Origin: Ehretia macrophylla
Taxonomy: Eukaryota; Streptophyta; Magnoliopsida; Boraginales; Ehretiaceae
Length of the DNA stretch: 64,000 nucleotides
Reading direction: 5' to 3'
NCBI GenBank assembly: GCA_037974665.1
Contig: CM075778.1
Span: 7,739,001 to 7,803,000 of the forward strand
This document shows, piece after piece, positions 34,700-44,852 of the stretch (positions are counted from its first letter, which is position 1; each line of letters begins with the position of its first letter). Below the pieces are notes generated by a model, which saw only the letters and a list, made by a program, of their open reading frames with translations, searched no databases and was not told where the DNA came from. The position numbers and the translations under genes were made by a program.

Positions 34700-36597
34700 T
34701 CAACTAATGTAATACATTGGATCTGGAACTTTGAAGGTTCGATTTCCAGGATTCACCCCAAGTAGATCAGTCCACTGATCTCCAATATTTCCAAGAATTC
34801 TGTATCCTGCATTTACAATCTCTGTCCGTTTGGCTGATTTATTTGTATACAACTGAGCTTCCTGTGTCAGATTCTCCCCTGCACCAACATCAGCTTCAGT
34901 TGCTTATCATATTCACAATTAGCCTTAAAATCTATTACGTCAGTCGCTAGCTACTCGCAGCGTTCAGATTACCATGCATGCATTATACGTACGTGCAATT
35001 GACTTTAAAGAGAAAGAAATGGAGGACCATTTGGTTATATGCCACCTATCACGTGGCATTATCCACTCTTCACTTATTATGTGTCAAATGTCACTATTTA
35101 TAAAAGAGTCGTATCTATATGTAACACGTGCCAAGTAAGACCACAGTAAGATGCCAATTAGAAGTGAAGTTTCATTGATGCAATTTGGTTATATATATCA
35201 TTATTGTTGTTTCATGTCATCTTAATTCGGTCTTTACTCAATCCATAAAGAGGAAAAAATAGGGCATATAAGCTACTAATACGTTTTTCTCCAAAGCAAG
35301 TTCGTCGCCAACCGTAGAAGCACCATCCTGCTTTTTCCTGTCATCTTAAATAGGTCTTTACTCAATACATAAAAGGGAAAAAAGGGTTATTTACCTCAGT
35401 ATAAGCTTTTCCCAGGTATGATACCCGGCTCTCCTCAGATTTGAAACTCTCACTTGTTGAAAACTTTCTGCTGTTCCTGTTATGAAGACAACCTTAATAC
35501 CAAGAGACACTACTGTTTGATATACACGAAGGACTGCTGGCACTGGTGGTGCTATCCCTTCACTAATCCACTCATTAAACGTTGTAGCATTATACGGTAT
35601 TGCCCTGCAGTAGAAAAAAATATAGTCATATGAAATTATGAAAATCAACAAATTAAGTGAAAGAAGTTTACGTAGATTTAGAATAGTTTTTACGTTGTCC
35701 TTTCGATTTTTGTTTTAGGGTAAGAATTAAATATGTAATGTCAAATCTTTTATATATGTAAAGACCCAAGACCAGCAATCGGTTTGTCAACACAATGAAA
35801 TTCCTAATTAACTAATTTAAAATACTTAAACCCCTGTTACTATAGTAGTGAAACTTAAGTTATTATAAACTAAATACATATCTCTTACAGATTTGATATG
35901 AAACGGAATGTGACATATTCCTTTTAAATACTCGATGTTCTCGTTCCGAATAGAATCACAGTTCGAGACCATTAGATAATACCACCTATAATGGCCCAAG
36001 GCCAAATCTTGGTTTGTCAACACATTGGACATGATCAACTGATCCAAAATTATTAATCTGACCAGCCATGTTGAAACCCAATTTATTATAACTTAAATAC
36101 ATATCTCTTACATGTTTCACAATATATAATGAAAATTTTATCATATGAAAAAGAATAAATTAATAAATGAATAACATATAACAATACTCAGTAAAATTAT
36201 GTCCTTACCCAAATGCAACATCAGAACGAGCATAGTAAGGCAAGTTAGAGAGTGCAGTCTCATCAATGTCAAACACCCAAATGTCCTTGCCATCGCCTGT
36301 TACATTGAGTGTCATGGCATAGTCAATAGCAGAATCAGCCACGAAATTGCAATCATCACGATATTGCTTGCCTAACATGTAGTGACCCACATAGCCTTCA
36401 CATGCCTTTGGCACCATTTTCCAATCGCGTACGTTGTTTGTCTCCACAGCAAGACGCCAGCTTAGGCAGTTAACTTTCGGGATTCGACGCCCTGAAGCTC
36501 CTGTCTGTGGCCGAAGAGGATGAAGTTGGTCAGGTATTGTTTGTGCTTGGCATGTTGATGCCATAGCCACAAGAAAGAGAAAGACTATGGCCACCAT
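34700..36597 (-). pseudogene. Second acid phosphatase / VSP-like gene, broken by a 4-bp duplication in exon 3
   Basis: The exons are 36597-36209, 35604-35395 and 34878-34700. Intron positions and phases equal those of the intact gene at 23373-25511, and exon 2 has the same 210 nt. The N-terminus is a signal peptide (MVAIVFLFLVAMASTCQAQ), and motifs FDIDETALSN and ITGTAES are present. In exon 3 the word AAAT is tandemly repeated (TACAAATAAATCAGCC). This creates an in-frame TAA at 34841-34839 and removes the acidic GDQWTDL motif and the last roughly 45 residues. A core promoter (TATATTTATA, 36673-36664) is still present. A sequencing error could be excluded by resequencing. Intron 2 contains two CACGTG G-boxes. 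Confidence 0.87.
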
Positions 36598-36599
36598 AA

Positions 36600-37720
36600 T
36601 GCTATACTATACTTGAGATATATCAATGCGCAAACTTGAATGAGTTTCAAGCATTTTTGGTCCTATAAATATACTGCAAACTAATGAGCAACGTATGTAC
36701 CAGCACCAACCTCTCTTTAGGTTTCTCCCACACAATAAACAACTGTAAAAAAGAATGATATTTTTAATTCATAGTATAATTTTTAATACAGCCCACAGTC
36801 CTTTACCCCTTTTTGATTTCAAAAAGAAAGTATGACCCAAAAATAATAAAAGATTTCAAAAAGGAAGGATTTTTTGGAGTAAGGGTTTCCAATAATTAAA
36901 AAATGAGAAATGTTAAATACCACTTTACTTTTATTTTTATACAAGGGCTATACTAATTTTTTCTGCATCTTTTCAATTTTATATATTGTATGTTTCTGAA
37001 GGGACGACACTATCTTATTTTTATCGCTCATTTATTACTTTTATGTAAATATTTTAATTAACATCCACGTAAAAGTTGATTAATAGATAATAAAAATAAA
37101 ATAATATCTACCAATACTTTTTAAACAACGCGTCTTAAATTCGCAAAATTGTTAAAGGAGGATCCGGTTCTCACCATCTTGTTTGACGAAAAAAGAAAGT
37201 TAAAAATCAACGTGTGTTAAGAGTATTATCACATGCAAGATACACGCCATTGCATGTAATTAAATATTCTAGCAATGCAATATACATACCATTAATGATG
37301 CGGGTCATGCATGTCAATATGTCATTATATTAAAGTGTTCTTGGTTTTGCCAAAGATAATCATGGGCCATTTGGTCTGGTATGATTTTTATTTTAAGTGC
37401 GAAAGATTTCGAAATTAATTTTTATATAATATCATAATTAAGTGATACAAAATGATTTAAACATCTCTTAAATAAAAATAAAAAATTATTTGCTTGATGT
37501 AATGTTTAACATTCTCTCACTTTTTTCTTTTAATTTTTTTTGGCAGGTATACTTAGTATAATATTGAATTTCACTAATGGCACATATATTTCTCTAACTA
37601 AAAACATATAACACGTCCACAGAAAACTCCTACGGTATGACACATATAAACTGATCTTAATTACTCCTAAATAATTGATCTTAGGGGGAAAAAAAAAATC
37701 ATCTTTGTCTATGCCATCGT
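36600..37720. other. Upstream region of the second phosphatase and AT-rich spacer
   Basis: It holds the TATA-like TATATTTATA on the minus strand at 36664-36673. No gene or ordered repeat was recognised to the left edge of CACTA-2, where CTC at 37722-37724 is the left target copy. Confidence 0.6.
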
Positions 37721-37744
37721 TCTCCACTAAAATGGAGAAGGTTT

Positions 37745-38375
37745 TTCGTCGCCCTTTCGTCGCCTACACCCATTGGGCGACCAAAAACCGAGCGCCGAAA
37801 AAACTCTTGTCGTCATTTTATCATTTGGTCGCATTTTGGTGGCCAAATCAGAAAAATATATATATATGTAATTTTTTTACATTTCGTAGCCCCTTGGTCG
37901 CAATATTTAGAAAAATAAATTATTAGTTAATTTTTATAATTAGAAATTTTATTAATTAATTCGTTAATTTTTGTACCAATTAATTATGCATGGTCGCCCC
38001 ATGGTGGCCATTTTTTGTCGCCATTAGGTCGCAAATTATTTTTAATATTTTTTTGTTAATTATTTAATTTGGTAGCCATGTGGTAGCCAATTTTTGTAGC
38101 AACAATTTGGTGGTCATGTGGTAGCCATACTTTCGTCACCACTAGGTAGCCAAAAATTTTAATTTTTTTTTATTAATTATTTACGTTGGTCGCCATTTGG
38201 TAGCCAAATTTTTTAGCCCATTTTGGTGGCCATATGGTGGCTATTTTATCATCGCCACTAGGTAGCCAAATTTTTTAATTATTTTTTTTTATTCATTAAT
38301 TCTCATCTCCATGTGGTAGCCAATAATAGTCGCCATGTGGTAGCTAAGTTTTTGTCGCCATTTCGTCGCCACACA
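37745..38375. repeat. Left subterminal repeats of CACTA-2
   Basis: Words GTCGCC, TGGTAGCCAA and TGGTGGCCA recur every 15-40 bp in an AT-rich background, matching those at 44160-44830. Confidence 0.8.
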
Positions 38376-38519
38376 ATAATTTTTAAAAAATAAAAATTAA
38401 ATTTAATATTTACAAAACCAAAATTAATTTAATATATGCATATTTAAATATTTAAAAGATCTTTAAAATAAAGTACATAATATTAGGTTTAGAATTTTTT
38501 TTAAACAAATTAAAACCTA

Positions 38520-38635
38520 TTAATTATCGTGTTGGTCTGGATCAGGGGATGGGCGCTTGTCTCGCATCCGGGTCATGTTATCCTACAATTGCATCACGAT
38601 GCTCAGCAATTTCGAGTGCGGTAGTTGCTACTCCT
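38520..38635 (-). pseudogene. CACTA transposase C-terminal remnant (Ptta/En/Spm type)
   Basis: The minus strand reads QLPHSKLLSIVMQL, stop, DNMTRMRDKRPSPDPDQHDN, and a terminal stop at 38520-38522. This coiled, charged ending resembles the C-termini of plant Ptta/En/Spm (Transposase_24) proteins. An upstream TAG and the internal TAG, probably former CAG or GAG codons, show decay. Confidence 0.55.
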
Positions 38636-38784
38636 CAAGTCATGCTTACTTTGATCATTCAACAAAAAGACTATAAACTACTAACTTAAAGTAAAACTAC
38701 AACATTACATATTACATAAGTACAAGTCTTTCATACATTATAACCATAAATACAAAGATAACATAGGAAATATCCAAGCAAGCA

Positions 38785-38888
38785 CTAACAACAATGGGGC
38801 TCTTGAGCATAAGACTCATTCACATAATGCACGACATCAAATGGCTCGACCTTAGCCTCTTGAGCCATGAATCCCAACTCTGGCTCAC
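38785..38888 (-). pseudogene. Candidate terminal exon of a CACTA-2 gene
   Basis: An acceptor (TTAATTTCAG) is followed by an open stretch on the minus strand, GEPELGFMAQEAKVEPFD then VVHYVNESYAQEP, and a stop at 38785-38787. About 150 bp of 3'-UTR-like AT-rich sequence comes next. No domain was recognised. It may be the last exon of the element's transposase gene. Confidence 0.35.
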
Positions 38889-38889
38889 C

Positions 38890-39660
38890 TGAAATTAATG
38901 TTAGTAAATGAGGGTGAGTTTCCACGACTCAAAGAGGATGCCCCTCGGCACTTCAACACTTTAAATAATGCAACACTTAGTAATTCTACATGTAAAAATC
39001 ACTTAAAACACATTGATTAGGTAACGAAGTAAGTTACCTAACTTCAAGCATATATGTCCATATATTAACCAATTCCGACTCTACTTGATTCCAACTCAAG
39101 CTCTAACAACACAACACAAAAGAATGTAAAACAACACTTAAACTAACTTTCTTTAACAATACTTCAACTTTTTAGCAACACATTCCGCAATTACTCAATC
39201 AAACAACACCCAAACAACCACATATCAATTAACCAACGAAGCATGCACCTAAACGAAGTACGCATACACACTTCATATACAAGAAATAACTCAAGAAACA
39301 ACTTAAATTTTAGCTAAATATCTCAACAAACATCATAAATAATCAATTATATACGCAATTATTATCTCAACAAACATCATAACAATATCTCACCTAAAAC
39401 ATTATTTCAAATATAATATCTCAATACGAATATAAAAGATAGTGAATTAGAAGACTAACTTGAGCCGTAATAGTCTAGTCTATCACACAAAACAAACTCC
39501 AATCCTACAAAAAAATATTTCAAAGATCCAACATTAATAAAAACAGAAAAAAAAATCTACAATAAAATAAAATAAAATAAAATAAAACAGAAAAAAGGGA
39601 AAATGTATATAAAAAAAATCTGAAAAAAATGAAAAAAAAAATAACAGTAAAATAAAAGCT
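38890..39660. other. CACTA-2 interior, no gene recognised
   Basis: Intron-like A/C-rich sequence on the plus strand followed by A-rich low complexity. Nothing further can be supported. Confidence 0.5.
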
Positions 39661-39669
39661 AAATGCACA

Positions 39670-39831
39670 CACACACACGCATATATATATATATGATGTA
39701 TATAAAATAAAAAAAAGGGAAAAGCAAAAAAAAAAAATATATAAAAAAGAAAAAAACGAAAATAAAAAAAACTAAAAATAAAAATCTCAAAAAAATGTAA
39801 ATAAAAAAATAACATTAAAATAAAAGCTAAA

Positions 39832-39895
<64 letters not shown>

Positions 39896-40161
39896 ATCTA
39901 AATATAAAAAAAGGAAAAAGCGAAAATTAAAAAAAAATAGAAAAAAGGGAAAAACGAAAATAAAAAAAAACAGAAAAAACAAAATGCATATATATATTAT
40001 ACATATTTTTATAGGATCTATATAAAAAGTATGATCTACATATATAAAATAAAAAAAAGGCAAAAACGAAAATAAAGAAAAAACAGAAAAAAAAATGCAT
40101 ATACCTATATGTATAAAGTTTAAGCTATACATATATCTATATATATATATATGTATACATC

Positions 40162-40193
<32 letters not shown>

Positions 40194-40275
40194 TAAATAC
40201 ATATACATATATATATATATATACATATACATATGTATATGTATATGTATATATATACATATACATATATATATG

Positions 40276-40306
<31 letters not shown>

Positions 40307-40430
40307 ATAAATACATATACATATGTATATATATATGTATATGTATATATATATGTGCAAATAGGTACACACACACATACACACACATATATATATATAT
40401 ATAGATATACATATACATACATACTATATT
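39670..40430. repeat. Compound AT microsatellites in CACTA-2
   Basis: The tract includes (AC)n/(AT)n at 39668-39695, about 28 AT units at 39835-39892, and TATACA/TATATG arrays at 40130-40430. Long apparent open frames across them encode only I/Y/C/V repeats and are not genes. Confidence 0.95.
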
Positions 40431-40474
40431 CATAATGTAATAAACAAAGTAAAAAATAATACATACCTTTGAGG

Positions 40475-40548
40475 GGTCGGGTAGGGTGGTGGGGTGGGGT
40501 GGGGTGGGGTGAAGGGTGGGATAGGGTGGGATGGGGTGGGGGTTTTGA
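40475..40548. repeat. G-rich GGGGTGGG tract in CACTA-2
   Basis: GGGGTGGGGTGGGGT words on the plus strand follow a donor-like edge on the minus strand (CTCAAAG/GTATGT, about 40470). G-quadruplex formation is likely. It corresponds in position to 20340-20510 of CACTA-1. Confidence 0.75.
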
Positions 40549-40609
40549 AAGAAAAAAAAAATATAAGTCTTACTAAAACTAGGGAGCAACGTTTTGCCCC
40601 CTGTTTTTA

Positions 40610-40736
40610 GTAAAAGGGGGCGACCAAAGGGCCACCAAGCCCTTTGGTCGCCCTCTTAAATTAGAGGGCAGCGGGGCTGCCCTCTAATTTAAGTGGTTCT
40701 CGTGACCAAAGGGCGACGAGTACTTTGGTCGCCCAA
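40610..40736. repeat. Three consecutive hairpins in CACTA-2
   Basis: Hairpin 1: GGGCGACCAAAGGGC, loop CACCAA, perfect complement. Hairpin 2: TTAAATTAGAGGGCAGC, loop GGG, perfect complement. Hairpin 3: GACCAAAGGGCGAC paired with GTACTTTGGTCGCCC. The first and third share sequence with the subterminal and tandem-repeat words. Confidence 0.88.
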
Positions 40737-40769
40737 AAACTCTAATTTTTTATTTTTAATTTATATGTT

Positions 40770-43700
40770 TCTAATTTCGTCGCCCTTATGTAGCCATTGG
40801 CGACCAAAGGGCGATCAAAATTTTACTTTTCGTCGCCATTTGGTAGCCAATGGCCACCACGAGGCTACGAACTATTATGCAAAAGATAGAATTTATTTCA
40901 TATAATCACTTCTTTTGTTTTAAATGACTCTTCTAAACTAAATATTATCTTTTATTATAGTCAATCTTCAATTTACACTAATTCATTGATACTAGTGCGA
41001 AATTAGAATTTGATTGGTATACGAAAAACTAATGACAATGCATAAAATCTTCATTGTTTTTCACTTTGTATTTTAGCAACACTACTTTTTGTTAATTAGA
41101 ATATAGAAGTATTAATCATCAATTTATTTTTGTGCTCTTATATCTTAAATATGTGCAACCTCATACTATTAAATAAATCATAAAATATATTTTCAATCAA
41201 AGGAAAATAGATCTAGTACAAACTTGTAATGTACTTGTTATTATTAATTCTTATATTTTAAATCAATCTAACTTCTATGAACATGGACATTTCGTCACCC
41301 CTTCGTAGCCATTGGCGACCAAAGGGCGACCAAAATTTACTTTTCGTCGCCATTTGGTGGCCAATGGACACCACGGAGCTACGAACTATTATGCAAAAGA
41401 TGAAATTTATTTCATATAATCACTTCTTTTGTTTTAAATAGCTCTTCTAAGTTAATATCATCTTTTATTATAGTCAATCTTCAATTTACGCTAATTCATT
41501 GATACTAGTGCGAAGTTAGAATTTGATTAGTATACGAAAAATTAATTACAATGCATAAAATCTTCATTGTTTTTCACTTTGTATTTCAGTAACACTACTT
41601 TTTGTTAATTAGAATATAGAAGTATTAATCATCAATTTATTTTCGTGCCCTTATATCTTAAATATGTGCAACCTCATACCATTAAATAAACCATAAAATA
41701 TATTTTCAATCAAAAGAAAATAGATCTAGCACAAACTTGTAATGTACTTGTTATTATTAATTCTTATGTTTTAAATCAATCTAACTTCTATGAACATGGA
41801 CATTTCGTCGCCCCTTCGTAGCCATTGGAGACCAAAGGAGACCAAAATTTTATTTTTCGTCGCCATTTGGCAACTAATAGCCACCACGAAGCTACAAACT
41901 ATTATGCAAAAGATGGAATTTATTTCATATAATCACTTCTTTTGTTTTAAATAGCTCTTCTAAGCTAAATATCATCTTTTATTATAGTCAATCTTCAATT
42001 TACGCTAATTCATTGATACTAGTGCGAAGTTAGAATTTGATTAGTATACGAAAAACTAATGACAATGCATAAAATCTTCATTGTTTTTCACTTTGTATTT
42101 CAGTAACACTACTTTTTGTTAATTAGAATATAGAAGTATTAATCATCAATTTATTTTCGTGCATTTATATCTTAAATATGTGCAACCTCATACCATTAAA
42201 TAAACTATAAAATATATTTTCAATCAAAAGAAAATAGATCTAGCACAAACTTGTAATGTACTTGTTATTATTAATTCTTATGTTTTAAATCAATCTAACT
42301 TCTATGAACATGGACATTTCGTCGCCCTTTCGTAGCCATTGGCGACCAAAGGGCGACCAAAATTTTACTTTTCGTCGCCATTTGGTGGCCAATGGCCACC
42401 ACGAGGCTACGAACTATTATGCAAAAGATGAAATTTATTTCAAATAATCACTTCTTTTGTTTTAAATGGCTCTTCTAAACTAAATATCATCTTTTATTAT
42501 AGTTAATTTTCAATTTACGTTAATTCATTAATACTAGTGCGAAGTTAAATTTTTGATTGGTATACAAAAAACTAATGACAATGCATAAAATCTTCATTGT
42601 TTTTTACTTTGTATTTGAGCAACGCTACTTTTTGTTAATTAGAATATAGAAGTATTAATCATCAATTTATTTTCGTGCCCTTATATCTTAAATATGTGCA
42701 ACCTCATACCATTAAATAAACCATAAAATATATTTTTAATCAAAAGAAAATAGATCTTGCACAAACTTGTAATGTACTTGTTATTTTTAATTCTTATGTT
42801 TTAAATCAATCTAACTTCTATGAAGATGGACATTTTGTCGCCCTTTCGTAGCTATTGGCGACCCAAGGGCGACCAAAATTTTACTTTTCGTCGCCATTTG
42901 GTAGCCAATGGCCACCACGAGGCTACGAACTATTATGCAAAAGATGAAATTTATTTCATATAATCACTTCTTTTGTTTTAAATGGCTCTTCTAAACTAAA
43001 TATCATCTTTTATTATAGTCAATCTTCAATTTACGTTAATTCATTAATACTAGTGCGAAGTTAAATTTTTGATTGGTATACGAAAAACTAATGACAATGC
43101 ATAAAATCTTCATTATTTTTCACTTTGTATTTCAGCAACGCTACTTTTTGTTAATTAGAATATAGAAGTATTAATCATCAATTTATTTTCGTGCTCTTAT
43201 ATCTTAAATATGTGCAACCTCATACCATTAAATAAATCATAAAATATATTTTTAATTAAAAGAAAATAGATCTAGCACAAACTTGTAATGTACTTGTTAT
43301 TATTAATTCTTATGTTTTAAATCAATCTAACTTTTATGAGCATAGACATTTCGTCGCCCCTTCGTAGTTATTGGCGACCAAAGGGCGACCAAAATTTTAT
43401 TTTTCGTCGCTATTTGGTGGCCAATGGCCACCACGGGGCTACGAACTATTATACAAAAGATGGATCTTATTTCATATAATCACTTCTTTTATTTTAAATA
43501 GCTCTTCTAAACTAAATATCATCTTTTCTTATAGTCAATCTTCAATTTACGCTAATTCATTGATACTAGTGCGAAGTTAGAATTTGATTAGTATATGAAA
43601 AACTAATGATAATGCATAAAATCTTCATTGTTTTTCACTTTGTATTTCAGCAACACTACTTTTTGTTCATTAGAATATAAAGGTATTAATCATCAATTTA

Positions 43701-44290
43701 TTTTCGTGCCCTTATATCTTAAATATGTACAACCTCATACCATTAAATAAACCATAAAATATATTTTCAATCAAAAGAAAATAGATCTAGCACAAACTTG
43801 TAATATACTTGTTATTATTAATTCTTATGTTTTAAATTAATCTCACTTTGATGAACATGGACATTTCGTCGCCATTTCGTAGCCATTGACAATCAAAGGG
43901 CGACCAAAATTTTACTTTTCGTCGCCATTTGGTAGCCAATGGCCACTATGAAGCTACGAACTATTATGCTAAAGATTGAATTTATTTCATATAATCACTT
44001 ATTCTATTTGGTATCCAATGGCCACCACGAGGCTACGAACTAGTAAATCTTATAATATATTTTCAATCAAAACAAAAGAGATCTTACACAAACTTGTAAT
44101 GTATTTGTTATTATTAATTCTTATGTTTTAAATCAACTTAAATTTTCATGAACATGAATATTTCGTAGCCCCTTCGTAGCTAATGGCGACCAAAGGGAGA
44201 CCAAACTTTTACTTTTGGTCGCCGTTTGGTGGCCAATGGCTACCACGGGGCTACGAACTATCATTCAAAATATAGAATTTAGTTGATATA
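40770..44290. repeat. Tandem array of about 515-bp units (seven plus truncated ones) inside CACTA-2
   Basis: The anchor CGTCGCCATTTGG or a close variant recurs at 40831, 41345, 41858, 42373, 42889, 43405 and 43920, so the period is 513-516 bp. A unit with most of its middle deleted follows (44000-44290). Each unit joins a GC-rich inverted module (CGTAGCCATTGGCGACCAAAGGGCGACC ... GGCCACCACGAGGCTACGA words) to about 420 bp of AT-rich spacer. Units look about 93-97% identical. No unit carries an open frame of note. Confidence 0.95.
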
Positions 44291-44299
44291 ATTAATTCT

Positions 44300-44830
44300 T
44301 TTATTTTATAAATTTTTTACTTTTTTTGTAATTTCTTTTTAAAAAATTAAATGATATTTGTCGCGTATGGGTCGCCCTTTTGCGACCTAAGGGCGACCCT
44401 TATTTAGTTTATTTATTTAACTTTTTTTTTCTCAATTTATTTTTTTATAATTTTTACTTCTATAAATTTTTATATTTTTTGGTCGCCATTTGGTCGCTAA
44501 ATAGTGACCAAATGGATACCATATTTATATTTTTTCTATTTTATAATTTATTTTTGGTAATTAAGATACGAACAAAAATTAATGATAACGGTAGCCATGT
44601 GGTCGCCATTTGGCGACCTAATGGTGACCAAAAACTAATTAATCAAAAATTATATTTGTTTGTCGCTATTTCGTCGCTATTTGGTAGCATTTGTAATTTT
44701 CCTATTAACATATTTTTTTCATACATTTTAGCCACCAAACAGTGACGAAATATTTTATTTTGTCGCCCTTTCGTCGCCATTCATTGCAAATGGCTACCAA
44801 ACTTTTTTCGTCACATTTTTAATAGCCTCA
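44300..44830. repeat. Right subterminal repeats of CACTA-2
   Basis: GTCGCC/TGGTCGCCATTTGG words recur in both orientations up to the terminus, mirroring the left end. Confidence 0.8.
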
Positions 44831-44852
44831 AGGCTGTTTTCTTGTAGTGCTC

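Larger units (their letters stand above)
37725..44849 (-). mobile_element. CACTA (En/Spm-type) transposon with tandem array (CACTA-2)
   Basis: The left terminus is CACTAAAATGG (37725). The right terminus on the opposite strand is CACTACAAGAAAA (ending at 44849), the common plant CACTA end. CTC flanks both sides (37722-37724 and 44850-44852). Subterminal repeats built on GTCGCC/TGGTAGCC words occupy both ends. Coding remnants (38520-38635, 38785-38888) lie on the minus strand at the left, and an exon-like G-rich segment with a hairpin module lies at 40470-40740, so the transposon gene ran right to left. The transposase core is absent, and a 515-bp array fills 40.77-44.29 kb. Confidence 0.87.

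Noticed and set aside
39827-40589. Several overlapping frames of 94-185 codons rich in I, Y, C and V on both strands
   Set aside because: They are translations of AT/TATACA microsatellites and have no independent support.
40770-44290. CRISPR-like regular repeat spacing
   Set aside because: Units are about 515 bp, spacers are repeated too, and the DNA is plant nuclear; it is a tandem array.
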